Part shown: in pieces, positions 1 through 8,410 of the stretch
Position numbering within the stretch: the first letter of the stretch is position 1
Layout: every line of letters starts with the position of its first letter
NCBI GenBank assembly: GCA_036488815.1
Contig: DASXGX010000154.1
Coordinates: 1-64,000, forward strand
Source of the DNA: Roseiarcus sp036488815
GTDB lineage: Bacteria; Pseudomonadota; Alphaproteobacteria; Rhizobiales; Beijerinckiaceae
Reading direction: 5' to 3'
Length of the DNA stretch: 64,000 nt
Translations under genes and position numbers: made by a program
Notes under the pieces: model-generated
What the model saw: the letters and a program-made list of their open reading frames with translations, nothing else
Databases searched by the model: none
Told to the model about the DNA's origin: nothing

Positions 1-904
1 GCATGAAATCTACATGGCCTCGACCGGCGTGATCGGCGAGCCGCTCGACGCGGGCAAGATCATCGACGTCTTCGATGCGCTGGTCGCCGGCGCGCGGCCG
101 GACGGGCTGATGGCCGCCGCCAGGGCGATCATGACGACCGACACCTTCCCCAAGGTCGCGACGGCGCGCGTACAGCTCGGCGAGACTGAAGTGACCCTGA
201 ACGGCATCGCCAAGGGCGCCGGCATGATCGCGCCGGACATGGCGACGATGCTGTCGTTCGTCTTCACCGACGCGCCGATCGCCGCCCCCGCGCTGCAGGC
301 GCTGCTGGCGAAGTCGGTCAACCGTTCGTTCAACGCCATCACCGTCGACAGCGACACCTCGACGTCCGACACGCTGCTGCTGTTCGCGACCGGCGCCGCC
401 GCCGCGCGCGGCGCGCCTGAGATCGACGACGCCGCCGATCCGCGCCTCTCCGCCTTCCGCCGCGCGCTCGACAAACTGCTGCTCGACCTCGCCCAGCAGG
501 TGGTGCGCGACGGCGAGGGCGCGCGCAAATTCATCGAAGTCCGCGTCGCCGGCGCCGCCTCGCGGAAGGCCGCCAAGCGCATCGCCATGTCGATCGCCAA
601 TTCCCCGCTGGTCAAGACCGCGGTCGCGGGCGAAGACGCCAACTGGGGTCGCGTCGTGATGGCCGTCGGCAAGGCGGGCGAAAAGGCCGAACGCGACAAG
701 CTCGACATTTTCTTCGGCGACATCCGCGTTGCGCACGCTGGGCTCCGCGACCCCGACTACGACGAGGCGGCGGCGTCCGCCTACATGAAGCGGCAGAAGA
801 TCGTCATCAGCGCCCATCTCGGCGTCGGCACCGCCACCGCCAAGGTGTGGACCTGCGACCTGACGAAAGAATACGTCGCGATCAACGGCGACTACCGGTC
901 GTGA
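1..904 (+). CDS. argJ: ArgJ, bifunctional glutamate N-acetyltransferase / amino-acid N-acetyltransferase (5' end outside window)
   Basis: Only the C-terminal part is present. The reading frame is open from base 2 and continues beyond the left edge. ArgJ transfers the acetyl group from N-acetylornithine to glutamate in the cyclic arginine pathway. The motif ASTGVIGEPL near the start contains the threonine at which ArgJ proenzymes cleave themselves into alpha and beta chains, so nearly all of the beta chain is here (catalytic Thr near base 23). Later family hallmarks are NSFNAITVDSDTSTSD-like (here NRSFNAITVDSDTSTSD), KTAVAGEDANWGRV and the C-terminal YVAINGDYRS. The stop overlaps the GTG start of the next gene (GTGA), so the two are probably translationally coupled. 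Confidence 0.95.
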   Translation, partial: HEIYMASTGVIGEPLDAGKIIDVFDALVAGARPDGLMAAARAIMTTDTFPKVATARVQLGETEVTLNGIAKGAGMIAPDMATMLSFVFTDAPIAAPALQALLAKSVNRSFNAITVDSDTSTSDTLLLFATGAAAARGAPEIDDAADPRLSAFRRALDKLLLDLAQQVVRDGEGARKFIEVRVAGAASRKAAKRIAMSIANSPLVKTAVAGEDANWGRVVMAVGKAGEKAERDKLDIFFGDIRVAHAGLRDPDYDEAAASAYMKRQKIVISAHLGVGTATAKVWTCDLTKEYVAINGDYRS

Positions 905-1302
905 AACTGCTGCTGGTCGTCGCCGCGGCGCTGGTCGACGCCGACGATCGGGTGCTGATCGCCCAGCGCCCCGAGGGCAAGGCGCTCGCGGGCCTGTGGG
1001 AATTTCCGGGCGGCAAGCTCGACCCGGGCGAGCGGCCGGAGGATGCGCTGATCCGCGAGCTGCGCGAGGAACTCGGCATCGTCGTCAAGCCTGCCTGCCT
1101 CGCGCCGCTCACCTTCGCCAGCCATGCCTACGACGACTTCCACCTGCTGATGCCGCTCTATGTCTGCCGGCGCTGGGAGGGCTTCGTGCAGCCGCGCGAA
1201 GGACAGGCGCTCAGATGGGCGCGCGCGAAGGAGCTGCGCGACTATCCCATGCCCCCGGCCGACGCGCCGCTGATCCCGCACCTGATCGATCTGCTGGGCT
1301 GA
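901..1302 (+). CDS. mutT: Nudix (MutT-type) hydrolase
   Basis: This is a 133-aa protein starting at GTG 901, which overlaps the argJ stop by four bases. It carries a complete Nudix box: G at GKLDPGE, then the REXXEE helix as RELREELGI, with the upstream WEFPGGK strand typical of MutT/8-oxo-dGTP diphosphatases. Family members hydrolyse oxidised nucleotides such as 8-oxo-dGTP using Mg2+ bound by the box glutamates. MutT-like genes next to argJ are common in Hyphomicrobiales. An earlier in-frame ATG at 847 exists but lies inside argJ. Substrate is inferred from the family only; another nucleotide-diphosphate substrate is possible. Confidence 0.85.
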   Translation: MKLLLVVAAALVDADDRVLIAQRPEGKALAGLWEFPGGKLDPGERPEDALIRELREELGIVVKPACLAPLTFASHAYDDFHLLMPLYVCRRWEGFVQPREGQALRWARAKELRDYPMPPADAPLIPHLIDLLG

Positions 1303-1399
1303 GATTGCCTCCCAAGGCCTTCGCGCGGCGGTCCGCGTCGATCGCCAATGCCTCGGCCGGAGCGTCAGTCGTCCCGTCGGCGCGATCCTTGTTTTCGAT

Positions 1400-1430
1400 T
1401 GTCATATAACTGTCACAATAGTGTCATGTG
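1400..1430 (+). promoter_or_regulatory. Pho box (PhoB-binding site candidate)
   Basis: Three direct TGTCA repeats start at 1400, 1411 and 1422, each exactly 11 bp apart and separated by AT-rich hexamers (TATAAC, CAATAG). This is the classic layout of a PhoB site (CTGTCATAAAACTGTCA-like). It lies about 185 bp upstream of the small secreted protein gene at 1615, on the same strand. The rest of 1303-1614 shows no convincing gene. Confidence 0.7.
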
Positions 1431-1614
1431 ATCGATCTGTCGGCGGAGATCGTCGGGGCGTGTCGCCCCGCGGTGCCGGCGGTTTCTCGTGATAGCTGGC
1501 GGCTCGTGTCGCGGCGGACAGCAACGCCGCAGAACTGGATTCGCCTGGGAAGGAGTTGGCCTCCGTCCCGAGTCTCTCCCTGGCGAGTCGCTGCTACGTC
1601 TCCTGGAGGCGATC

Positions 1615-1866
1615 ATGAAAAGCAGCTGTGTCGCTCTATGTGCCTTGATGTTGCTTTCGGGCGCGGCCATGGCTCAAGGCTGGTCCCCTTACCTCGTGAG
1701 CCGACAGGATATCGCCTGGGCCGACAGGGCTTCGCCGTCGCTCTATCCCGCCGACCGTTACGTCCGAAATGCAAACAATTGCGGATCGGAACTGGTGCGG
1801 GCGGTCTGGGGCCGGTACGGGGAGCTTCTCGGCTACGCCTGCTACAGCAACCCGAACGGAAGTTGA
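1615..1866 (+). CDS. Small secreted two-cysteine protein, paralog A of four
   Basis: This 83-aa protein begins with a clear Sec signal peptide (KSS, hydrophobic core ALCALMLLSG, cleavage after AMA). The mature part is about 62 residues. It ends with the motif shared by all four local paralogs: YVRNANNCG, then RAVWG, then GYACYSNPNG. The two cysteines are the only ones in the mature protein, so one disulfide is likely after export. ATG 1615 is chosen because it is preceded by TGGAGGCGATC, a Shine-Dalgarno block shared almost exactly with paralogs C and D, and because the signal peptide begins there. A Pho box sits upstream. I do not recognise a named family, and the function is unknown. Confidence 0.8.
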   Translation: MKSSCVALCALMLLSGAAMAQGWSPYLVSRQDIAWADRASPSLYPADRYVRNANNCGSELVRAVWGRYGELLGYACYSNPNGS

Positions 1867-1963
1867 CCGCGCGCGTCGGTCGATGGGTCGGAACACGATC
1901 GAATGTCGCGCGACGAGCGACGGCCCATGCGCGACTGCGGCGAACATCGTCGAGCGAAGAGAT

Positions 1964-2464
1964 CTATTTGGGAAAAAACGATTCGTCGCTGAATGGCGAT
2001 GTCTCCAGCGGGGACAGCCTCGGTTCTCTAATCGTTATGAAGCCAAGCCCGGCGGCTTGATGACAGGTGTTGCACTCCACCGTAAGCCGATTGTAGGCCT
2101 TCGCAAACTCCGTGCTGTCCTTTGACCCGATCGCCCGCCTAACCTCGTCCGTCGGGGCCATCATCGAGGTCATGTCGGCCTTAGGAAGGTTTGGATATAG
2201 CCTTCTCGCTTCCCGAATCGTCGCTCTGATTTGGGTCAGTTCATAGTCTGCCAGTCCCCAATTCGCCACTTCGCCGGCATACCATAACTTGAAGTGTCTC
2301 AACTGAGTGGCGACCATGATGTCGGCGAGGCTCGGCTGGTACGCCGGTTGCGATGTATTCGGTTGCGATGTCTCCGGTTGCGACGTCTCCGGCTGTTGGT
2401 CCGCCGCCAAAACCGGAAAGGACAGTCCCATCGCCACGACGATAACGAGCATGTAATGTTTCAT
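1964..2464 (-). CDS. Secreted c-type cytochrome-like protein
   Basis: This 166-aa protein has an N-terminal signal peptide (hydrophobic MLVIVVAMGLSFPVLA, cleavage after LAA) and a low-complexity stretch of TSQP/ETSQP repeats (about residues 23-42). A mostly helical domain follows, with one haem-attachment motif CNTCH near residue 133. A CXXCH near the C-terminus resembles class II (cytochrome c'/c556) proteins, but the similarity is only in layout. It should act as a periplasmic monohaem protein; its partner is unknown. It reads opposite to the flanking small-protein genes and diverges from paralog B. The Shine-Dalgarno site is weak. Confidence 0.75.
   Translation of the reverse strand: MKHYMLVIVVAMGLSFPVLAADQQPETSQPETSQPNTSQPAYQPSLADIMVATQLRHFKLWYAGEVANWGLADYELTQIRATIREARRLYPNLPKADMTSMMAPTDEVRRAIGSKDSTEFAKAYNRLTVECNTCHQAAGLGFITIREPRLSPLETSPFSDESFFPK
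2345..2398. repeat. Short tandem repeats inside the cytochrome gene
   Basis: Three to four imperfect 15-bp units of the type GGTTGCGATGTCTCC lie in tandem. On the minus strand they encode the PETSQ/PNTSQ linker after the signal peptide. Copy number could vary without a frameshift because the unit is a multiple of three. Confidence 0.7.
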
Positions 2465-2655
2465 TGGGGTTGCTCACTCTTTCTAGAATGATCTCGTGGG
2501 CGCAGCGCCAGCGAACTCCGTAATTTCTTAGACTGTGCGCCGAATTGGACGGATTGTCGCGCCGTTTGGCGAAAAACCGGCCTCGGCTTGTTCGGCGCGC
2601 CCTCCACGCGGCGCCGGCTCATGCTTCGTTTTGTCGCACTTAATTTTATATTAGT

Positions 2656-2672
2656 TGTTACATAACTGTCAT
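2656..2672 (+). promoter_or_regulatory. Possible second Pho box
   Basis: TGTTA at 2656 and TGTCA at 2667 are 11 bp apart and joined by CATAAC, matching two adjacent PhoB half-sites with one mismatch. The site lies 227 bp upstream of paralog B (2899) and about 190 bp upstream of the divergent cytochrome gene. Confidence 0.45.
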
Positions 2673-2735
2673 AGGCGCATCCTTGCGTAGCCAATGATCG
2701 GTTGCCATCGACTATAGCTCAAACACGATCGTCAC

Positions 2736-2865
2736 TAGAGCGGTTTCTATACGGACGCCCGTATTGAAGCCTAACGACGATCCGCGTCAAAATCGAGCAC
2801 TCTACACTGAACGGTGTCGATCGAATTACTGGTGTTAAACTTCGGGCCTGCCCCGAACCGCTCTA
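2736..2865. repeat. Extragenic inverted-repeat element (TAGAGCGGTT ends)
   Basis: TAGAGCGGTT at 2736-2745 is mirrored exactly by AACCGCTCTA at 2856-2865, bounding a 130-bp non-coding element between the cytochrome gene and paralog B. Terminal inverted repeats of this AGAGCGGTT kind are common as small dispersed elements in Hyphomicrobiales genomes. The rest of the 2465-2898 gap shows only the possible Pho box. Confidence 0.55.
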
Positions 2866-2898
2866 AGCGAGTGGAATGAAAGTCGTCAGGAGACAATT

Positions 2899-3150
2899 AT
2901 GAAACGGATGATTATCGCAGGATTTGCCCTGCTTTCGATTTCTTCAGCGGCCTTCGCGCAGACTGCGCCCTATTCCAGGTCGATCGCCCACCAGCAGATC
3001 GCGCAGGCCGCCGCCAGCACGATGTCGCTGCATCCCTCCGACCACTACGTCCGGAACGCGAACAACTGCGGCATGGAATTGTCGCGCGCGGTCTGGGGGC
3101 CAAACGGGACCCTTCTCGGTTACGGCTGCTACCGCGACTCGAACGGCTGA
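2899..3150 (+). CDS. Small secreted two-cysteine protein, paralog B of four
   Basis: This 83-aa protein has the signal peptide MKRMIIAGFALLSISSAAFA followed by a mature region of about 63 residues. The family motif is intact: HYVRNANNCG, ELSRAVWGPNG, then LLGYGCYRDSNG. Relative to the other copies the penultimate segment reads GCY rather than ACY, and the end is DSNG. The start has AGGAGACAATT directly upstream. A possible Pho box and an inverted-repeat element lie in the upstream gap. Function unknown. Confidence 0.8.
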   Translation: MKRMIIAGFALLSISSAAFAQTAPYSRSIAHQQIAQAAASTMSLHPSDHYVRNANNCGMELSRAVWGPNGTLLGYGCYRDSNG

Positions 3151-3195
3151 ACGCTTTCCATAAGCGTCGAGGAAGGCGGCCCACGCCCGGCCGCC
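3151..3195 (+). terminator. Two hairpins after paralog B
   Basis: ACGCTT (3151-3156) pairs with AAGCGT (3162-3167), immediately after the stop codon. GGCGGCC (3175-3181) then pairs perfectly with GGCCGCC (3189-3195). Neither is followed by a T-run, so termination is likely but unproven. The remaining gap to 3637 shows no gene. Confidence 0.4.
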
Positions 3196-3637
3196 CTCCG
3201 CCGCGTCCTTGCCTGCCGGAAGACGGCGCGCTCCCCGCTTCAAATTGCCGCACTAAATTTTCTATGAGTTGGCGTCGGCTCGAGCCAGAGCAATTATGCC
3301 AACAACAGCCAGGCCATCGGCGCACGATCGCAACGCAGTCGTTAAATCGTGCAGTTGTAATACTTGGATTGCGCGCGACACCCAACGATGAGAGCCAAGA
3401 TTGCCGCAGGCTTCTGACTTCCTCCTGGGCGCCGCCGTTCGTGAACCGATACCCGGCCAGTTGCTTCATCCCGCAATTTTGATCCGGCGCGCCCGGATTT
3501 GAATTGAAGCCGCCGGATGACCTGCGACTATTCGCCTATATGAGATTTTGTGCGCGCGACAACCAAGGCGCGCGCAACCACGCGCCGGCCCCGCGCGTTC
3601 TCCGCGTGAATGGCGCCGATCTCGCCAGGAGGCGATC

Positions 3638-3889
3638 ATGAAGGGCATTTGCATCGGTCTTGTCGTCCTGCTGTCGGCGTCCTCTGCGGCCCTTGCCGAA
3701 GGCGACGCCGCCCGCGCCCAGGCCAGCTTCCGAGACATTGCGCGCTACGACAACGAAGCGTTGACGCTCTACCCAATGCGTTACGTGCGCAACGCGAACA
3801 ATTGCGGTCCCGATTTGTCGCGGGCGGTGTTTGGGCCGAACGGCGTCATCCTGGGCTACGCCTGCTATAGAAACCCCAACGTCCGCTGA
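3638..3889 (+). CDS. Small secreted two-cysteine protein, paralog C of four
   Basis: This 83-aa protein has a signal peptide (KGICIGLVVLLSASSAALA) and a mature region ending in the family motif: RYVRNANNCG, DLSRAVFGPNG, ILGYACYRNPN. The ATG at 3638 is preceded by CGCCAGGAGGCGATC, the same translation-start block as paralogs A and D. A longer in-frame extension to 3548 would remove the signal peptide from the N-terminus and is rejected. No Pho box is visible in the preceding 490-bp gap. Function unknown. Confidence 0.8.
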   Translation: MKGICIGLVVLLSASSAALAEGDAARAQASFRDIARYDNEALTLYPMRYVRNANNCGPDLSRAVFGPNGVILGYACYRNPNVR

Positions 3890-4075
3890 CGCCCGCTGCG
3901 CATCGCGAGGACGGCGCTCCACGCAAGCGGCGCCCTCGTGTTCCACACTTCTATTTGTTTTGAAATCGCCGGCTGGGCGTGCTCCAAAGCGCCGTCCACA
4001 TTTGGCGACGATGACTGATCGGTTGGCCGACCGCCTCCCCGCATCGAATTGCATCAACCTCGCCAGGAGGCGCTT

Positions 4076-4324
4076 ATGAAACGTATTTCCATCGCGGCAA
4101 TCGCTCTGCTCTCGGTTTCCTCCGCGGCGTGGGCCCAGCAAGCCAACAGCGCGCCGGCCAGCCTGGACGAGATCGCGCGGGCCGACACCGAAGCGTCGAC
4201 CCAATACGCCGACCGGTACGTCTACAACGCCAACGAGTGCGGCATGGAGATGTCGCGGGCGGTGTGGGGCAAGAACGGCGCGATTCTCGGCTACGCCTGC
4301 TTCAACAACCCGAACGGTCTCTGA
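4076..4324 (+). CDS. Small secreted two-cysteine protein, paralog D of four
   Basis: This 82-aa protein has the signal peptide KRISIAAIALLSVSSAAWA. The mature region carries the family motif in its most divergent form: RYVYNANECG, EMSRAVWGKNG, ILGYACFNNPNG. Both cysteines are retained. The start ATG 4076 follows CGCCAGGAGGCGCTT. It is 186 bp downstream of paralog C, so the two may be co-transcribed. A perfect hairpin begins inside its stop codon. Function unknown. Confidence 0.8.
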   Translation: MKRISIAAIALLSVSSAAWAQQANSAPASLDEIARADTEASTQYADRYVYNANECGMEMSRAVWGKNGAILGYACFNNPNGL

Positions 4325-4353
4325 CACGCGCCCAAAGCCTTCGGCGCGTGTCA
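4322..4353 (+). terminator. Strong hairpin at the end of paralog D
   Basis: TGACACGCGCC (4322-4332, including the TGA stop) pairs perfectly over 11 bp with GGCGCGTGTCA (4343-4353), with a 10-nt loop. No T-run follows. It probably ends the small-protein transcript or protects its 3' end before xerC. Confidence 0.55.
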
Positions 4354-4394
4354 GCGGCAATCCTGGGTTAACCAGCCAGGCGCATCGTCGTGTG

Positions 4395-5351
<957 letters not shown>

Positions 5352-5408
5352 CGGGCGGGCGCAAGCGGTGTAAGGTCCGCCCTCTTCCTGAGCGAGGGTG
5401 AAACCGCA

Positions 5409-6308
5409 ATGTCCCCAAAACGCATCGTCTTCACCGGCGGAACCGGCAAGGCTGGGCGCCATGTGATTCCGCATCTGCTTCTCAAAGGCCACCGCGTCCT
5501 CAATGTCGATCTGAAGCCGATCGATCTGCCGGGCGTCGACACGCTCCACGCCGACCTCACCGACAGCGGGCAAGCCTTCAACGCTCTGACGACCCATTTC
5601 GGCTTCGACGGCTTCGACAGCGGCCGGCCGGCTCAGCCGCCGGACGCGGTGGTTCATTTCGCGGCGATCCCGCGCGTGCTGATCGCGCCTGACAACGTCA
5701 CCTTCGACGTCAATGTGAAGAGCACCTACAACGTGATCGAAGCGGCGATGAAGCTCGGCGTGCGCAAGGTCGTGATCGCCTCGAGCGAGACGACCTACGG
5801 CGTCTGCTTCGCGGAGGGCGACAAGGACTTTCATAGCTTCCCACTCGAGGAGGACTACGACGTCGACCCGATGGACAGCTATGGCCTTTCCAAGGTCTGC
5901 AACGAGAAGACCGCGCGCGCCTTCGCGATGCGCTACCGCGCCGACATCTACGCGCTGCGCATCGGCAACGTGATCGAGCCGCACGAATACGAGCAATTTG
6001 CGACGTTCCAGACCAATCCGATGATGCGCAAGCGCAACGCTTGGAGCTATATCGACGCGCGCGATCTGGGCGAGATCGTGCATCTCTGCCTGGAGAAGGA
6101 CGGCCTCGGCTTCCAGGTGTTCAACGCCGTCAACGACACGATCACGCTCAACACGCCGACCCGGGAGTTCCTCGCCAGCCATTGCCCGAACACGCCGGTC
6201 ACTCGCCCACTCGACAAATTCGAGGCGCCGCTGTCGAACCGTAAGGCGCGCGAGGTGCTCGGCTTCAAGGAGGCGCACGACTGGCGCAAGTACGTGCGCT
6301 CCAAATAG
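5409..6308 (+). CDS. NAD(P)-dependent epimerase/dehydratase (extended SDR)
   Basis: This 299-aa Rossmann-fold enzyme has the extended-SDR nucleotide motif TGGTGKAG at residues 9-16, the HFAAIP segment, and the catalytic YGLSK (Tyr-xxx-Lys) near residue 160 preceded by SSETTYG. The set resembles UDP-sugar epimerases and uronate-dehydrogenase-like SDRs, and the substrate cannot be told from sequence. It follows xerC by 57 bp on the same strand but is probably functionally unrelated. Start ATG 5409 follows GAGGGTGAAACCGCA. Confidence 0.8.
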   Translation: MSPKRIVFTGGTGKAGRHVIPHLLLKGHRVLNVDLKPIDLPGVDTLHADLTDSGQAFNALTTHFGFDGFDSGRPAQPPDAVVHFAAIPRVLIAPDNVTFDVNVKSTYNVIEAAMKLGVRKVVIASSETTYGVCFAEGDKDFHSFPLEEDYDVDPMDSYGLSKVCNEKTARAFAMRYRADIYALRIGNVIEPHEYEQFATFQTNPMMRKRNAWSYIDARDLGEIVHLCLEKDGLGFQVFNAVNDTITLNTPTREFLASHCPNTPVTRPLDKFEAPLSNRKAREVLGFKEAHDWRKYVRSK

Positions 6309-6375
6309 GCTCGTTAAGGAACCTGGGTCGGAACAGTCGGCGCCGTCATCGCGCCTCGCAGCCGAGCCAGCCAGC

Positions 6376-6452
6376 ATTGCGAGGAGCAATCCGTTTGCGC
6401 CGACGATGCAAGCGGAGAAACGGATTGCTTCGTCGCTCGCGCTCCTCGCAAT
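6376..6452. repeat. Extragenic palindromic repeat
   Basis: ATTGCGAGGAGC (6376-6387) mirrors GCTCCTCGCAAT (6441-6452), and the adjacent AATCCGTTT (6388-6396) mirrors AAACGGATT (6418-6426). Together they can form a long stem in the gap between two convergent genes. The sequence belongs to the same GTCATTGCGAG style as the repeats at 20890 and 62505. Confidence 0.75.
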
Positions 6453-6488
6453 GACGATCCAAGGTAATTGCGTACAGCTCTAAGGGCG

Positions 6489-6830
6489 CTACTGTCGCCC
6501 GGCGATCTCCACAGCAGGGGGGCTACCGTCGACTGCGTTGAGCCGCCGCGCTCGCAGAAAACGCGCCCTGCGAAAACGCCATGCAAGCTTCCACATGGCC
6601 GCGCGCCGCAATGGCCTACCGGCGAGGCCGACCGCGCTCCGTCCCAGCAAGGCGTTTCGCTCGCGCGCGGCGGCGATGAGTTCCAGCAGCGTATGCTCGT
6701 TGATCGCCTCGCGCATCGACTCGATGAGCGGCGGATAGTCCGCCGAATCGCCGCCGCTCGACGACAATTGTTGGGCGGCCTTCGCAATCCGCTCGAGTTC
6801 TTCGAGCTTCTCGTTCGTCAACTGCGACAT
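6489..6830 (-). CDS. Small cytoplasmic protein of unknown function
   Basis: This is a 113-aa protein. The start ATG at 6830 is chosen because GGAGGTGTGCG precedes it on the minus strand; a longer frame to 6875 has no such site. The N-terminal half is predicted to be helical and acidic (QLTNEKLEELERIAKAAQQL), followed by LIESMREAINEHTLLELIAAARERNALL. The C-terminal 50 residues are very Arg-rich. The LIAAARERN segment resembles short stretches in phage Ead/Ea22-type proteins, but the similarity is too short to assign. No signal peptide or membrane segment is seen. Confidence 0.5.
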   Translation of the reverse strand: MSQLTNEKLEELERIAKAAQQLSSSGGDSADYPPLIESMREAINEHTLLELIAAARERNALLGRSAVGLAGRPLRRAAMWKLAWRFRRARFLRARRLNAVDGSPPAVEIAGRQ

Positions 6831-6951
6831 CGCACACCTCCCGCGTTTGTGTCGGCGGCAGGCGCGCCCGCGCAAGACGAAGACAGATAGAAGCGCCGGC
6901 TGCTATGCGGAAAGCTTTCGAGTCTGGCCTAAGGGAGCCAAGTGCGACAAC

Positions 6952-6963
6952 CCCCATATGGGG
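6952..6963. promoter_or_regulatory. Perfect palindrome CCCCATATGGGG upstream of LuxR-type gene
   Basis: A 12-bp perfect palindrome lies 263 bp upstream of the LuxR-type regulator gene (7226), in a gap (6831-7225) with no other gene. LuxR/FixJ-type HTH proteins often bind dyads of this size, so it is a candidate operator. This is inference only. Confidence 0.35.
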
Positions 6964-7225
6964 TGATTAGGAGCCGCTGAATATGAAAATTTTCGTGAAT
7001 TCCCCTTATCGTAGCGCCTTCAGTTGAAGTGGAAAGTCGATTACGATTGATGAGGAGGCGGCAGTACTTGGTCTCGGGGCGCAGTCGCCCGAGATATACT
7101 CGCAAGGAGATGGCGACTAGGCTTAAGACCTTGATGCGTCCTCGAAAAACGACTTCGCGCTGGGGCGGCCGCGGGCGGCTCCTTGCAGGAGTCGACGGGG
7201 GATCGAATGTCCCGGGGAGACGTCC

Positions 7226-8329
7226 ATGCCGGATTTTGCGCAGCTTGCCGGGATTGGAGAGGCGTTCGTCGCCGCGGCGATCGATCCGCTGCGCTGGAAC
7301 GCGGCGATGGAGGTCGCGGCGCGCGCGACAGGCAGTTTCGGCGCCGCCCTCCTTCCGCGTCCCGAACTTCGCACGCCGGTCTTCCCCCACAGCGAAACGT
7401 TGGAACGCGCGTCGCAGGCTTATGTGAAGGACGGATGGATCAAGCGCGACCTGAGAAACAACGCGTTGCCGGCGCTCATACGTGTCGGCGCCGCCTCCGA
7501 CTTCGATTTCATTTCGCCCGACGAAATGCTGCGGCATCCCTTCTATCAGGAGTTTCTTGCGCCGCTGGGGCTGCGTTGGTTCGCGAGCGTAAAGGTTGGC
7601 GACGGCGCCGATTTGTGGTGCCTGTCCCTCCAGCGCTCGATCGCGGAGGGACCGTTCTCGCCGAACGAATTGCGTCGGCTTGCCGATCTCTCGCGCCGCC
7701 TCTCCAGCGCGGCCGAACTCGCCCGCGCCTTCGGTTTCGCCCGCGCGGAGGCGGCGTTGCAGGCCTTCGAGACGAGCGGTTCAGCCGCCGCGATGATGGA
7801 CAGCAACGGCGAGGTTCTTCGCCTCAACGGCTCGGCCGAGCGTCTCCTCGACGCGGATTTGAAAATCGTCGGCCGCCGCATCGTCTCGTTCGATCCGGAC
7901 GCCACCGCGGCGCTCGACCGCGCCTTGCATCGCCTGATCTGGGCCCTTGAACCGGAAGCGTTGAGCCCGCCGATCCCGCTGCGGCGCCGCGGCCGACGGC
8001 CGATCCTCGCCTATCCCTCGCGGGCGCCGAGCGGGCTCGAAACGTTCGCGCAATGTCGCGGGTTCGTCGCCTTCGTCGATCTCGAAGCGCGGCTCGTGGT
8101 CGAAGCCGCCGACCTCGCCCGCGCCTTTGCGCTGACGCCGGCCGAGGCGCGCTTGGCGAGCCGGATGTTCGAAGACGACTCGATCGAAACCGCCGCCGAC
8201 AAGCTCGGGGTCGCCTATGAGACGGCGCGCAAAATCCTGAAGAACGTGTTTGCGAAGACCGACACGCACCGTCAAGGCCAACTCGTCGCGCTCATGGCGC
8301 GCATCGGACAACGCAATCAAAAGGGCTGA
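7226..8329 (+). CDS. LuxR-family transcriptional regulator with N-terminal sensor region
   Basis: This 367-aa protein has a C-terminal LuxR/GerE helix-turn-helix (about residues 300-358), beginning LTPAEARLASRMF and continuing IETAADKLGVAYETARKILKNVFAKT, which is the usual four-helix DNA-binding domain. The N-terminal 290 residues lack a receiver domain and contain a PAS-like stretch (SAAAMMDSNGEVLRLNGSAERLL), suggesting small-molecule or redox sensing. Start ATG 7226 follows CGGGGAGACGTCC. Ligand and targets are unknown. The gene stands alone, followed convergently by a LysR gene. Confidence 0.8.
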   Translation: MPDFAQLAGIGEAFVAAAIDPLRWNAAMEVAARATGSFGAALLPRPELRTPVFPHSETLERASQAYVKDGWIKRDLRNNALPALIRVGAASDFDFISPDEMLRHPFYQEFLAPLGLRWFASVKVGDGADLWCLSLQRSIAEGPFSPNELRRLADLSRRLSSAAELARAFGFARAEAALQAFETSGSAAAMMDSNGEVLRLNGSAERLLDADLKIVGRRIVSFDPDATAALDRALHRLIWALEPEALSPPIPLRRRGRRPILAYPSRAPSGLETFAQCRGFVAFVDLEARLVVEAADLARAFALTPAEARLASRMFEDDSIETAADKLGVAYETARKILKNVFAKTDTHRQGQLVALMARIGQRNQKG

Positions 8330-8410
8330 GCCCGGCCGGGTCTGTCGCTCCTGTCACAAGGCGCGCTCTCGCAGCGCCCGACCACGGCTTCTGCTCATGA
8401 CGCATGGCTT

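Noticed and set aside
2345..2398. CRISPR-like short repeats
   Set aside because: The 15-bp units are contiguous, without spacers, and encode a protein linker.
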